A program made the translations under genes and the position numbers. A DNA stretch of 64,000 nucleotides, taken from Tausonia pullulans (Eukaryota; Basidiomycota; Tremellomycetes; Cystofilobasidiales; Mrakiaceae). Shown here in pieces: positions 42,884-51,968 of this stretch. Numbering within the stretch: position 1 is the stretch's first letter; the number at the start of each line of letters is the position of its first letter. The stretch lies in assembly GCA_951802195.1 (NCBI GenBank), contig OX637623.1, forward strand, positions 1,538,626 to 1,602,625, in the 5' to 3' direction. The notes beneath the pieces were generated by a model, which did not search any database, was not told the origin of the DNA, and was given only the letters and a program-made list of their open reading frames with translations.

Positions 42884-45800
42884 TCATTCTAATGAGTCAG
42901 CTTGTTGCAAATAGCCTCTGGTTTGGACTAGAGGGAACAACGCACTGTCTCGGGCGCTCTCCTCTACACTCTTGTACCTAATACCCAATTCCTTTTCCGC
43001 CTTGACACCGTAACTCGTGTTGATCTTCAACAAATTGTTGGCCTCCTCTACAGCCCCTTTCTCGCCTTTGGGCACACCGGGAGAGTTCGGAGCGACGGAG
43101 AGGATCGTTTCAGTGAGCTGCTGAGTGCACCATGGACCGGCCGAGATCACGAAACGACCCTGGGCCTCAGGTTTGGTGAGAGCGAGAACATGCGCGTCGG
43201 CGACTTAGGTGAAAGCGAGATGGTGAGACATGTCAGTAGACTGGTAAGTCTCCTCTAGAAGTAGGAGTGATGAGCACCGTTCCGGACGTCAACGAAGTCC
43301 CCATTTCCCCCTCCAGGCAAGTCTGATTCTTTGAATTGACCATTTAGCGCCCTCCAAAAGATAGCGACGGACGTGTTGAGGCTCTCCGGATTGTCGACCT
43401 CGTGGAGAATAGGACCGAAGACGATGGAAGGGTTCTGACGGCATGAGAACTGATCAGCGATGATCTCGCACTCTGGTGTGGTAGGTGGACTTACGATCGT
43501 GACAAGCGGGATGTTGTGCTCCTTGCTGTACGTCCAGGCGGCCTTCTCCGCAAGAGCCTTGCTGGCCTTGTATTTGTGGTGATTTTCTGCATCGGCACCC
43601 TTCTCCTCTATCTCACGGATCGAGAACTCATTGAAGTCCTTCTCGGTGAAGTGGTAGGGAGGGTTTTGGGGGTTCGAGATAGCGGCAACAGAAGAGGTGC
43701 TGTAATGGCCGAGTGGGTTGGGAGACAACAAGAACCTCAGCTCACAACATGAGGCACCAGACACCAATCAAGCGATAGACTCGCACGACGACTCGTTTCA
43801 CCGAGGGGTTGTTTTTGTGGATAGACTCAAGGATGCCAACAGTCCCATTCACAGCTGGTCTGACCAGCTCCTCAGGGTCTGTGACATTTAAGTGGAAGGG
43901 CGAGGCCTGCATCATCCGTCGTAGTAGCAAGCATCAGCCGAGGGTTGAGAGTGACAGAGCATAGGGAAACAGAGAACGGACCGTGTGGGCAACTCCCTCA
44001 ACTCCCTTGACAGCTTCGTCGAAAGCTCCCTTCTTCCCTATGTCCTCTACGATGGTGTATTCGAAAGGCTTTCCCGCGAACTGCTTCTTGATATACTCTC
44101 CCTGCCAACACCTGGAAGGTTAGCACTGTGCTCGTTGAAGGATCAGAGCGGACGAGCAGAGTCAACGCGCCCACCTTGGAGGCAGACCGGACAGTCCCGA
44201 CAACCCTGAAACCAGCGTCTAAGAAGGATTTGACGACCCAGATTCCGATGAAACCTGAGGTTCCGGAGACGAGGATCTACTCCCATCAGTCAGAAGAAAA
44301 TCGTCAGTACTGGATACTGGACGGCGAAGGGGTGAGTGGACCCGCAAAAGCCAGGCAGCCTAGTGTCAGGATCTTACGGTTCACTACATAGGCTCTGTGC
44401 TTATGTGGCTGCAGAATCTCGCGGACCCGCCACCTCGGCTCCTCGTCTGTGTAGCATCGCCCTTAATTGCTCAGCTTCCATTTTTAGCCTCTCTTCAGCC
44501 ACACTGTCACACACTCTTTGTTTTCTCACCCTTAGTCCATAAGACACTCAGTTCATCGTACAATTTGTTCTACACTCTGACTACCATTTGGATTCGACAA
44601 ATTTGCCCAAGACATCGAAGCGAGCCTGTGTCACTGCCCGCACTTCAGTCTACTATTCCACACACGCCCTCCCCTTAGCACCCGTCATCCTCAGCCCTTG
44701 ACCCTTGGGCCAATCCTAACATCAGTCAGAGTCACCGTCTGTCACCCGCTCGCTCCTAGTGGTCTCCACCTCGACACTGTCCTAGCCAACATGGATAATC
44801 CCAACGCAGACCCTCGAATCGTTACCGAACTTGCTCTTGCAAGACAGCAAGTTGACCGTCTAAGGACCGCCCTTAAAAATCTCCGACAACAACAACAACA
44901 ACAGACAGAGGTTATCACCTCGCATCCCGAAGTCAAAGACTACCACGGACCTACTCCCCACGCCTTCAGTGGCAAGAGATCAGAATCGGAGACCTTCGTC
45001 CTCAAGCTTGATAACATTTTTCGCCTGCAACCCGTGTCCCTCGGAACGGACGACATGAGGATTCAATACGCGATCTCACTCCTTACGGATGACGCTTTCA
45101 ACTGGGTCCGCCCTTACCTCCTCGTCGATGATTCCGACCGTCCGGACTGGTTCGACAGCTGGCCACGTTTCAGGGCCCGCCTCCTCAAAGACTTCGGAGA
45201 AATCGACCGCGTCGAAACCGCTCGGCGCGCTCTCAAGGATCTTCGTCAAACGACCACAGTTTCCATCTACGCCTTCGAGTACAGACGCCACAAACTCCTC
45301 CTTGACTTTGGCGATCAGTATCATCGTTTTAACTTCTTCGACGGTCTCAAGCTTGATGTCAAGGAACGTCTCGTCCGTGCTCAAAACTATGCCAACCTCG
45401 ACGATCTTATCGACGCCGCCATCGAATGGGACAACGCCCTCACCGACTTTCGCCACGCTCATGCACCCCGCAACGTCAGCCGTCCAACCGTCGCCACAGT
45501 CGTCCCTCCCGCTCGTCGTACCTTCTTCCCGTTCGTACCCGTGACCAACACCTCAGCCTCATCATCCGGCCCCGTCCCCATGGAGGTCGACGCCACCTCT
45601 CGGCCTCGTGGCCCCCTCTCCGACGCGGAAAGGGAGCGCCGCCGACGCGACGGCCTCTGCCTATACTGCGCCAGCAAGGACCACCGAGTTATCAACTGTC
45701 CCATCGCTCCTCGTCGATTCTTCAATATCTCGGCTATCTCGGCCACCAATACCGCCAATGGCGTCCCTCGTTCAGCCACAATCAAGGAGATTATCAACGA

Positions 45801-48800
45801 TCAAGACTCAGCGTGACTAGCCGACCCGTCCGACCCGACGGGTTCGCCTTCGTCTGCCAACGGCCCCTCGCTTTTCGACAACGTTTCTGGACCCCCTCTT
45901 TACTCCTTTTTTATTCAAAACACCAAAGAATCACTTCGCGGTCCTCCCATGCTCCCCCCGGTCGACCGTTTTTCGCTACCCTCTAACCCATTCCATTGCC
46001 TTTCCACCGACGACATCCCCACGGCTTCCTTTCATGAGGAAGATCACGTCGTCCTGCCCCTCTCCATCGCCTTCGGATCCACCTCCTTCGACACATACGC
46101 ACTGATCGACAGCGGTGCCACATCCAACTTCATCGACTCGTCCCTCGTCGACAAGCATTCGGTTCCACTCGTGGTAAAGAACGCCCCTCGCGCCCTCGAG
46201 GTCGTCGACGGTCGCCCGATTGCATCGGGAGCCGTCACGCATCACACCTCTCCCCTGGCCCTCACCGTACCTAGGCATCGACACACCGAATCCCTCTCTT
46301 TCGACGTCACCTCCCTTGGTCACTATCCGATCATCCTCGGTATTCCCTGGCTCAAACGACACAATCCCTCGATCGACTGGCCAGCGCATTACCTCGTTTT
46401 CGATTCGCAGTACTGCCGGAGCTCCTGCCTCTCACGAGAAACTCCCACCCTAGCCAAACCCCTCAGTCAAGTCCCACCATCGTCTTTCAACGAGGCTTCA
46501 TCGCCCTCGTCCCCGCCCTTGTCCTTGTCCTCGCCCAAGCCCTCGTCCTCGCCCAAGCCCTCGTCCTCGCCCAAGCCCTCGTTCTCGCCCAAGCCCTCGT
46601 CCTCGCCCAAGCCCTCGTCCTCGCCCAAGTCCTCGTCCTCGCTCAGGTTCAAGTTCAAGTCCTCGTCCTCGCCCAAGCCCTCGCCCAAGCCCTCGCCCAA
46701 GCCCTCGTCCTCGCCCAAGCCCTCGTTCTCGCCCAAGCCCTCGTCCTCGCCCAAGCCCTCGTCCTCGCCCAAGTCCTCGTCCTCGCTCAGGTTCAAGTTC
46801 AAGTCCTCGTCCTCGCCAGTCAGCCACCGATCGCTCCTCCCTGCCGTCATCTCCGCCACCCGGTCTTCGCCTTACTTCTCTGTTATCCCGCCTACGGACC
46901 CGCTTGACCCCCCGGACCGTGAGCCTTCACCCCCGGAGATTAATGTACCCGCCATCGTCCCACCGGAGTATCACGCCTACCTCAAGGTTTTCGAGAAGTC
47001 CTCAGCCTCGGAACTACCTCCTCATCGGCCATACGACCATGCCATCACTCTCAAGGACAACACGCAGCCACCCTTCGGGCCAATCTATGGTCTCTCATCG
47101 GTCGAACTCGGCGCTCTTCGTGAGTTCCTCGACGAGAACCTCGCCAAAGGTTTCATCGTCCCCTCGAAATCACCTGCCGCTGCTCCCATCCTTTTCGTCA
47201 AGAAGAAGGACAAATCTCTCCGCCTCTGCGTCGACTACCGCCGTCTCAATGCTATCACCATCAAGAATCGGTACCCGCTCCCACTCATCTCGGAATCCCT
47301 TGACCGGCTGGCCACTGCCAAGTTCTTCACCAAACTCGACCTTCGAGGCGCCTACAACCTCGTTCGGATCGCCCCGGGTGATGAATGGAAGACTGCCTTC
47401 CGCTGTCGCTACGGGCTGTTCGAGTACAAGGTTGTGCCATTTGGGCTGACGAACGCACCAGCTACATTCCAGCACTTTATGAACGACACCCTCCGCGACC
47501 TCCTCGACATCTCCGTCATCGTCTATTTAGATGATATCCTCATATTTTCCCCCACCCTCGACACACATCGCCAACACGTTGCCACTGTCCTCGAGCGCCT
47601 CCTGACAGCGCGCCTCTGGGTCAAACCGGAGAAGTGCGCCTTTCACCAGAATGAGGTCGATTTCCTCGGCTATATCGTCGGCGCTCAAGGCATCAAGATG
47701 GATCCCTCCAAGATCTCAGCCGTCACAGACTGGCCGGTACCCACCTCGGTCAGACACATCCAGTCCTTCCTCGGATTTGCCAACTTCTACCGCCGTTTCG
47801 TCCACCGGTTCTCAAAAGTCGTCGCTCCCATTACGTCCCTCCTCAAGAAAGGTGTCCCCTTCCACTTCGGACCGGAGCAACTCGCCGCTTTCAAGACCCT
47901 CAAGTCCAAGTTCACCTCGTCTGCCGTCCTCACCGTCTTCGATCCCTCGCTTCCCCTCGTCCTCGAGACGGACTCATCCGATTTCGCCGTTGCCGGCGTC
48001 CTCTCGCAACGCGCCGTTGCCCTTCGCTCGCCACTCCGCCCGATCGCCTTCTACTCGCGCAAGCTCAACCCGGCCGAACTCAACTACGAGATCCACGACA
48101 AGGAAATGTTGGCGATCATCGAGTGCCTCAAGGAGTGGCGCCATTACTGCGAAGGACACCCATCACCTCTCACCATCTACACCGATCACGAGTCGCTCCA
48201 GTACTTTACCACCTCCAAAGCCCTCTCCCGCCGTGAGTCCCGCTGGGCCGAGTTCCTCTCTGGTTTCAACTTTGTCGTTATCTACCGCCCTGGAGGACGC
48301 AATACCGTCGCCGATGCCCTGTCGAGGCGACAGGACCTTTCGGAGGGGAGTCGCCCTTCGGACCAGACACCCAGACGCCTTCTCAAACCCGACCAGTACA
48401 TCATTGCCGCCAACCTCAGGTCCCGTCCTTCGGCCGCTGCCGCTCCCCTCAATCAAGCTCCCCTCGATCAAACTTCCTTCAATACTATCGGCAACATCCC
48501 TGCGCTCTTCGAACCCATTGACTCGGAACCTCCGGAACCCATTCCCGACCTCGATCCTCGCCCCAAGCTCCTTCCTCGTCTTCTCACCGCACAACTCGCC
48601 GACCCATCACTCGCCCCCCTCATTGACCTCCTCCGTCATCCGAATCGCCCTCGCTCTCCCGACGATGTCAAGGCTCTCCAGGGTCTCTCGCTCCACCCTA
48701 CAGACCTCCTTCTCTCGCGCGGCCTCGTCCTCGTTCCGGACGATCACCAGCTACGCCTCGACCTCGTCCGCGCCTGCCACGAGCCTCGCCTCGCTGGGCA

Positions 48801-50576
48801 CCTTGGCGCTCGCAAGACCCACGACCTTCTTCGACGCTCGTTCACTTTCCCCTCTGATTACACGTTCGTTCAGACCTACACCTCCGGCTGCGACCTTTGC
48901 GTCCGCAACAAGACAAATCGGCGCGCACCCTTCGGCCTCCTCCAACCGCTTCCGCCACCGACACGCCCTTGGACGATGATCTCCATGGACGGCATCGTCA
49001 AGCTCCCAACCTCCGACGGCCTCGACTGCATTCAAGTTTTCATCGATCGATTCACCAAGATGGTTCGTCTCGTCCCGTACTGTGAAGCCGGTTTCGCGGC
49101 TCCCGAGCTCGCTCGGATGTACCTCGACCACGTTGTCCGGCACCACGGTTTCCAGACAGACATCACCTCGGATCGCGGATCGACCTTCACCTCCGCTTTC
49201 TGGCGATCTTTCCTCTCTCTCATCGGCACTGCCCCTCATTTCACTACCGCCTTCCACCCCGCGGCCAACGGCCAAACCGAGCGTGCTAATGCCGTCGTCG
49301 AGACCTTCCTTCGGATCTTCTGCAACCACCATCAAGACGACTGGGTCTCGCTCCTTCCCTCCTGCGAGTTCGCTCTCAACAACTCGCTAGCGGTCGCCAC
49401 CCAGCACACGCCTTTCTTCGCCAACCACGGTTTCCACCCTCTCTCGTCATCTGACCTCCTCGCCGCCTCTACCTCGCACAATCCCGCCGCCGATGCCACA
49501 GTTGCCAAGCTTCGCGCTCTTCATACCGAGATCCGAGATCACATCCTCGCTGCCCAACGTTCATACAAGACCTTCGCTGATCAATCCCGTCGTCCTACCA
49601 CCTTTCTAGGGGAAGACGGCAAGGATCCTTCCCCTCCGATCTTCAAGACCGGCGATCTGGTCTGGCTCAATCGTCGCAACATTACTACCGATCGGCCCTC
49701 GCTCAAACTCGATGTCAAACACCTCGGCCCTTTCCGGATCCTCCGTGTGCTCTCGGACATCTCCTTCGAGCTCGACTTGCCTCCCACAGTCCCGGTCCAT
49801 CCTGTTTTCCACGCCTCGCTCCTCTTGCCACACGCCCCCGGACACCCCGGTCAACACCAGCCTGCCGCGTCTCCAGTCAACGCCGCCGACCCAGAGCTGT
49901 ACGTCGTCGAACGCATCATCAAGATGGACGTCCGCGACGGCAAGCACTTCTACCTCGTTCACTGGCAAGGCTATCGCGACGAGGAGGACACATGGGAGCC
50001 GTACGATCACGTTGCTCATCTTCGCCTCCTCAAAGCCTTCCACCGCGCCCATCCTGATCTTCCCAAGCCATCGCGTCGAATAATCCGTCGTCCTTCTCGC
50101 CGTCCTCGTCGCCGTAACCCCTAGCTCTCAGGTCCTTTGCCCTCTCAGGAGTTCGGGCCTTAGCCGGGGGCTCCTGTCAGGATCTTACGGTTCACTACAT
50201 AGGCTCTGTGCTTATGTGGCTGCAGAATCTCGCGGACCCGCCACCTCGGCTCCTCGTCTGTGTAGCATCGCCCTTAATTGCTCAGCTTCCATTTTTAGCC
50301 TCTCTTCAGCCACACTGTCACACACTCTTTGTTTTCTCACCCTTAGTCCATAAGACACTCAGTTCATCGTACAATTTGTTCTACACTCTGACTACCATTT
50401 GGATTCGACAAATTTGCCCAAGACATCGAAGCGAGCCTGTGTCACTGCCCGCACTTCAGTCTACTATTCCACACACGCCCTCCCCTTAGCACCCGTCATC
50501 CTCAGCCCTTGACCCTTGGGCCAATCCTAACACCTAGGCTGACCTTTGACCCTGCAGAAGGGACGGTGGCGGACAT
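42884..50576 (-). CDS. NAD(P)-dependent reductase (extended SDR, dihydroflavonol/methylglyoxal reductase type) with a retrotransposon in intron 1
   Basis: Cytosolic NADPH-dependent reduction of carbonyl compounds, as in yeast Gre2. Exon 1 is 50544-50576 (MSATVPSAGSK) and ends at GTCAGC. Exon 2 (44175-44276) begins after GGGAGTAG and reads ILVSGTSGFIGIWVVKSFLD, the Rossmann G-x2-G-x2-G motif (GTSGFIG), in frame with exon 1. Exon 3 (43982-44101) gives GEYIKKQFAGKPFEYTIVED to GVEGVAHT. Exon 4 starts at 43906 (ASPFHLNVTDPEELVRPAVN). A likely GC-AG intron then joins KRVVV to TSSVAAISNP. The catalytic Y-x3-K is YKASK within HHKYKASKALAEKAAW. Later: NPSIVFGP, VADAHVLALTKPEAQGRFVI, and stop at 42884. 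The 6,169-bp element B plus its 5-bp duplication lies within intron 1; without it the intron is roughly 100 nt. Confidence 0.85.
44364..44721 (+). repeat. 5' LTR of copy B
   Basis: TGTCAGGATCTTACGG...CCAATCCTAACA. CATAAG at 44538 lies about 30 bp before ACACTCTGACTACC (44572), the probable transcript start. Confidence 0.95.
44722..44738 (+). promoter_or_regulatory. Putative primer-binding site, possibly self-primed
   Basis: TCAGTCAGAGTCACC follows the LTR directly. AGTCAGAGT (44724-44732) is the exact complement of ACTCTGACT (44574-44582) near the presumed transcript start. Copy A has the same pair. Confidence 0.5.
44791..45816 (+). CDS. gag: Gag polyprotein of copy B
   Basis: Structural protein of the retrotransposon particle; 341 residues from ATG 44791 (MDNPNADPRIVTELALARQQ). 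A short Gln run is followed by the capsid-like domain (FSGKRSESETFVLKLDNIFR, ISLLTDDAFNWVRPYLL, FNFFDGLKLDVKERLVRAQN). Near the end a CCHC zinc knuckle (C290, C293, H298, C303; CLYCASKDHRVINC) binds RNA. The stop is TGA 45814-45816 with CTAG immediately after, and the same frame stays open into pol. Confidence 0.95.
   Translation: MDNPNADPRIVTELALARQQVDRLRTALKNLRQQQQQQTEVITSHPEVKDYHGPTPHAFSGKRSESETFVLKLDNIFRLQPVSLGTDDMRIQYAISLLTDDAFNWVRPYLLVDDSDRPDWFDSWPRFRARLLKDFGEIDRVETARRALKDLRQTTTVSIYAFEYRRHKLLLDFGDQYHRFNFFDGLKLDVKERLVRAQNYANLDDLIDAAIEWDNALTDFRHAHAPRNVSRPTVATVVPPARRTFFPFVPVTNTSASSSGPVPMEVDATSRPRGPLSDAERERRRRDGLCLYCASKDHRVINCPIAPRRFFNISAISATNTANGVPRSATIKEIINDQDSA
45814..45820 (+). promoter_or_regulatory. 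UGA-CUAG stop-codon readthrough site between gag and pol
   Basis: TGA CTA G at the end of gag; the following 44 codons up to the pol Met at 45949 contain no stop, so one suppressed UGA gives a Gag-Pol fusion. The same TGA CTA G is found in copy A at 37365-37371. Confidence 0.75.
45949..50124 (+). CDS. pol: Pol polyprotein of copy B: protease, RT, RNase H, integrase, chromodomain
   Basis: 1,391 residues counted from the first Met; translation probably starts upstream by readthrough from gag. Aspartic protease DSGATSN at 54-60. A Ser/Pro/Lys repeat region (nucleotides about 46531-46815) lies between protease and RT. RT: LDLRGAYNLVRI, the palm motif YLDD at 526-529, and FLGFANFYRRFVHRFSKVV. RNase H: LETDSSDFAVAGVLSQ through NTVADALSRR. 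Integrase: HHCC zinc finger region (GHLGARKTHDLLRRS, CDLC), then catalytic D1014 (SMDGIVKL), D1075 (SDRGSTF) and E1111 (GQTERAN), a D-D-35-E. The C-terminal chromodomain at about 1318-1370 (YVVERIIKMDVRDGKHF, VHWQGY, DTWEPYDHV) should tether integration to modified chromatin. No frame damage seen. Confidence 0.96.
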   Translation: MLPPVDRFSLPSNPFHCLSTDDIPTASFHEEDHVVLPLSIAFGSTSFDTYALIDSGATSNFIDSSLVDKHSVPLVVKNAPRALEVVDGRPIASGAVTHHTSPLALTVPRHRHTESLSFDVTSLGHYPIILGIPWLKRHNPSIDWPAHYLVFDSQYCRSSCLSRETPTLAKPLSQVPPSSFNEASSPSSPPLSLSSPKPSSSPKPSSSPKPSFSPKPSSSPKPSSSPKSSSSLRFKFKSSSSPKPSPKPSPKPSSSPKPSFSPKPSSSPKPSSSPKSSSSLRFKFKSSSSPVSHRSLLPAVISATRSSPYFSVIPPTDPLDPPDREPSPPEINVPAIVPPEYHAYLKVFEKSSASELPPHRPYDHAITLKDNTQPPFGPIYGLSSVELGALREFLDENLAKGFIVPSKSPAAAPILFVKKKDKSLRLCVDYRRLNAITIKNRYPLPLISESLDRLATAKFFTKLDLRGAYNLVRIAPGDEWKTAFRCRYGLFEYKVVPFGLTNAPATFQHFMNDTLRDLLDISVIVYLDDILIFSPTLDTHRQHVATVLERLLTARLWVKPEKCAFHQNEVDFLGYIVGAQGIKMDPSKISAVTDWPVPTSVRHIQSFLGFANFYRRFVHRFSKVVAPITSLLKKGVPFHFGPEQLAAFKTLKSKFTSSAVLTVFDPSLPLVLETDSSDFAVAGVLSQRAVALRSPLRPIAFYSRKLNPAELNYEIHDKEMLAIIECLKEWRHYCEGHPSPLTIYTDHESLQYFTTSKALSRRESRWAEFLSGFNFVVIYRPGGRNTVADALSRRQDLSEGSRPSDQTPRRLLKPDQYIIAANLRSRPSAAAAPLNQAPLDQTSFNTIGNIPALFEPIDSEPPEPIPDLDPRPKLLPRLLTAQLADPSLAPLIDLLRHPNRPRSPDDVKALQGLSLHPTDLLLSRGLVLVPDDHQLRLDLVRACHEPRLAGHLGARKTHDLLRRSFTFPSDYTFVQTYTSGCDLCVRNKTNRRAPFGLLQPLPPPTRPWTMISMDGIVKLPTSDGLDCIQVFIDRFTKMVRLVPYCEAGFAAPELARMYLDHVVRHHGFQTDITSDRGSTFTSAFWRSFLSLIGTAPHFTTAFHPAANGQTERANAVVETFLRIFCNHHQDDWVSLLPSCEFALNNSLAVATQHTPFFANHGFHPLSSSDLLAASTSHNPAADATVAKLRALHTEIRDHILAAQRSYKTFADQSRRPTTFLGEDGKDPSPPIFKTGDLVWLNRRNITTDRPSLKLDVKHLGPFRILRVLSDISFELDLPPTVPVHPVFHASLLLPHAPGHPGQHQPAASPVNAADPELYVVERIIKMDVRDGKHFYLVHWQGYRDEEDTWEPYDHVAHLRLLKAFHRAHPDLPKPSRRIIRRPSRRPRRRNP
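46531..46815 (+). repeat. In-frame SSPKPS minisatellite inside pol
   Basis: 18-bp units (encoding SSPKPS) fill two similar blocks, each closing with SSSSLRFKFKSSSSP, so a block of over 100 bp was duplicated. Copy A has only a short Ser/Pro linker here. Confidence 0.9.
50175..50532 (+). repeat. 3' LTR of copy B
   Basis: Same sequence as the 5' LTR; preceded by GCCGGGGGCTCC and followed by the CCTAG duplication. Confidence 0.95.
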
Positions 50577-50774
50577 TGTTTGTGAGTCTGGAGCGGATGG
50601 GTAGGTGGTGGTGGGCTTCAAGTAAAGTAAATCATAACCTCCTCTCCAGTAGGTGAGATGGCGGGGGGGGGGGGGGGGGGGCAGGTGGAGGGTCGCAAGC
50701 AAGCACAGTGGAGGTTGAGTGGAGGGCCAGGTTGGCGAGTTAGGGTGGCCCTCCTGTTGCGCTCCTCCTCTGCT

Positions 50775-51197
50775 TGTCAGGATCTCCCGGATCTTCCGGA
50801 TTTGCGCATCTCCCGGAACTACCACCTCAGCTCTGTGTCAGAATCTCCCCGATTTGCCACCTCGGTCCTGCGCCTGGCCGACTCGGCGCCGTCGTAGCTT
50901 TTCCCTTGCTCACTCAGCATTTCCATTCTTGGTTCCTTATTTTGTCTCATCCGTTCCACACTCCTTGCTTCTGCTCCTTCTCGACCCCTCCCTCGTGTTC
51001 CCCCCCCCCCCTGGTCCATACAACGCTCAAATCAGCGTAGACTTTTGTTCTGCACTCTGACAATCAGTTGGATTCGACAAACCTGCTAAGACCTTTAAGC
51101 GAGCCTGTGCCACTGCCAGCGCTTCAGTCCACTCCTCCACCTACGCCCCTCCCTCACTCATCCTCCTCATTCCTCGACCCTTTGGCCAATCCTAACA
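50775..51197 (+). repeat. LTR, CTCCTGGCC-like subfamily
   Basis: TGTCAGGATCTCCCGG...TTTGGCCAATCCTAACA, 423 bp, with a second TGTCAGAATCTCC 60 bp inside, suggesting a small duplication of the 5' end. No target duplication (CTGCT / ATTCG). A long G run at about 50667-50682 lies just upstream. Confidence 0.8.
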
Positions 51198-51251
51198 ATT
51201 CGTGCCTTGCCCGCCTGCGGTCGCGGCTGCGGCTGCGGCTTCACCGATAGT

Positions 51252-51711
51252 TACCTGGTTGATCCTGTCAGAAGTCGTATGCTTGTCTCAAAGATTAAAG
51301 CCATGCATGTCTAAGTATAAACAAATTCATACTGTGAAACTGCGAATGGCTCGTTGAATCAGTTATAGTTTATTTGATAGTATCTCACATACGTGGATGA
51401 CTGTGGTAATTCTAGAGCTAATACATGCTGAAAGCCCCGACTTCTGGAAGGGGTGTTTTTATCAGATTAAGAACCAACGCTGGAAACAGCTCCCTTGGTG
51501 ATTCATAATAACTTCTCGAATCGCATGGCCTTGTGCCGGCGATGCTTCATTCAGATATCTGTCCTATCAACTCTCGATGGCAGGATAGAGACCTACCATG
51601 GTTTCAACGGGTAACGGGAAATCAGGGTTTGGTTGCGGAAAGGGAACCTGAGAAACGGCCACCACATCCAAGGAAGGCAGCAGGCGCGCAAATCACCCAA
51701 TCCCGACACGG
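51252..51711 (+). rRNA. Fragment of 18S (SSU) rRNA, first about 460 nt, not functional
   Basis: Begins TACCTGGTTGATCCTG, the conserved mature 5' end, and continues through ATTAAAGCCATGCATGTCTAAG, GGCTCGTTGAATCAG, GGTAATTCTAGAGCTAATACATG, GGGTAACGGG, AAACGGCCACCACATCCAAGG to CCCGACACGG, and then leaves SSU homology abruptly. The start CTGTCAGAAGTCGTATGC departs from the nearly universal CTGCCAGTAGTCATATGC. No rDNA spacer or later SSU sequence follows, so it is an isolated, decayed piece. It begins 54 bp after an LTR end. Confidence 0.92.
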
Positions 51712-51798
51712 TTCGGTGAGCGGTCGGCCTCCTTCCCATCGAGGCGCTGCTGCCGCCGGAGAACTCGGCTGACCTGCCTCTTCCGTCTGCCCGCAGGT

Positions 51799-51968
51799 CA
51801 AGTGCGACGGGGCGACGGTTCCTCCTCCTGCAACGCCAAGAGCACACGGAGATGGCACTTCCTCCGAGTCTCATCAAAGTTCGGACAAGTGCGACGGAGC
51901 GACGCTCGCTCTCCCCCTGCAGCGCCAACAGCACGGGGATGGCACTTCCTCCCGAGCCTCATCTAAGT
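51799..51968 (+). repeat. Two direct repeats of about 82 bp, period 87
   Basis: 51799-51880 and 51886-51968 share CAAGTGCGACGG, GCGACG, CCTGCA(A/G)CGCCAA, GATGGCACTTCCTCC and CTCATC(A/T)AAGT. They lie between the rRNA fragment and the beta-glucosidase start; function unknown. Confidence 0.8.

Larger units (their letters stand above)
44364..50532 (+). mobile_element. Intact Ty3/gypsy chromovirus (copy B)
   Basis: 6,169 bp. 5' LTR 44364-44721 and 3' LTR 50175-50532 (358 bp each, no difference seen by eye). The target duplication CCTAG is at 44359-44363 and 50533-50537. Order: LTR, short primer region, gag, UGA, protease, RT, RNase H, integrase, chromodomain, purine-rich GCCGGGGGCTCC, LTR. Gag and pol are both open and in the same frame. 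It sits in intron 1 of the reductase gene, in the opposite orientation. Confidence 0.96.

Noticed and set aside
46467-46859. Antisense Gly/Glu-rich repeat frames
   Set aside because: Complement of the SSPKPS repeat in pol, no independent evidence of a gene.
51533-51934. Protein frames in and after the 18S fragment
   Set aside because: The sequence is recognisable SSU rRNA; the frames are accidental.
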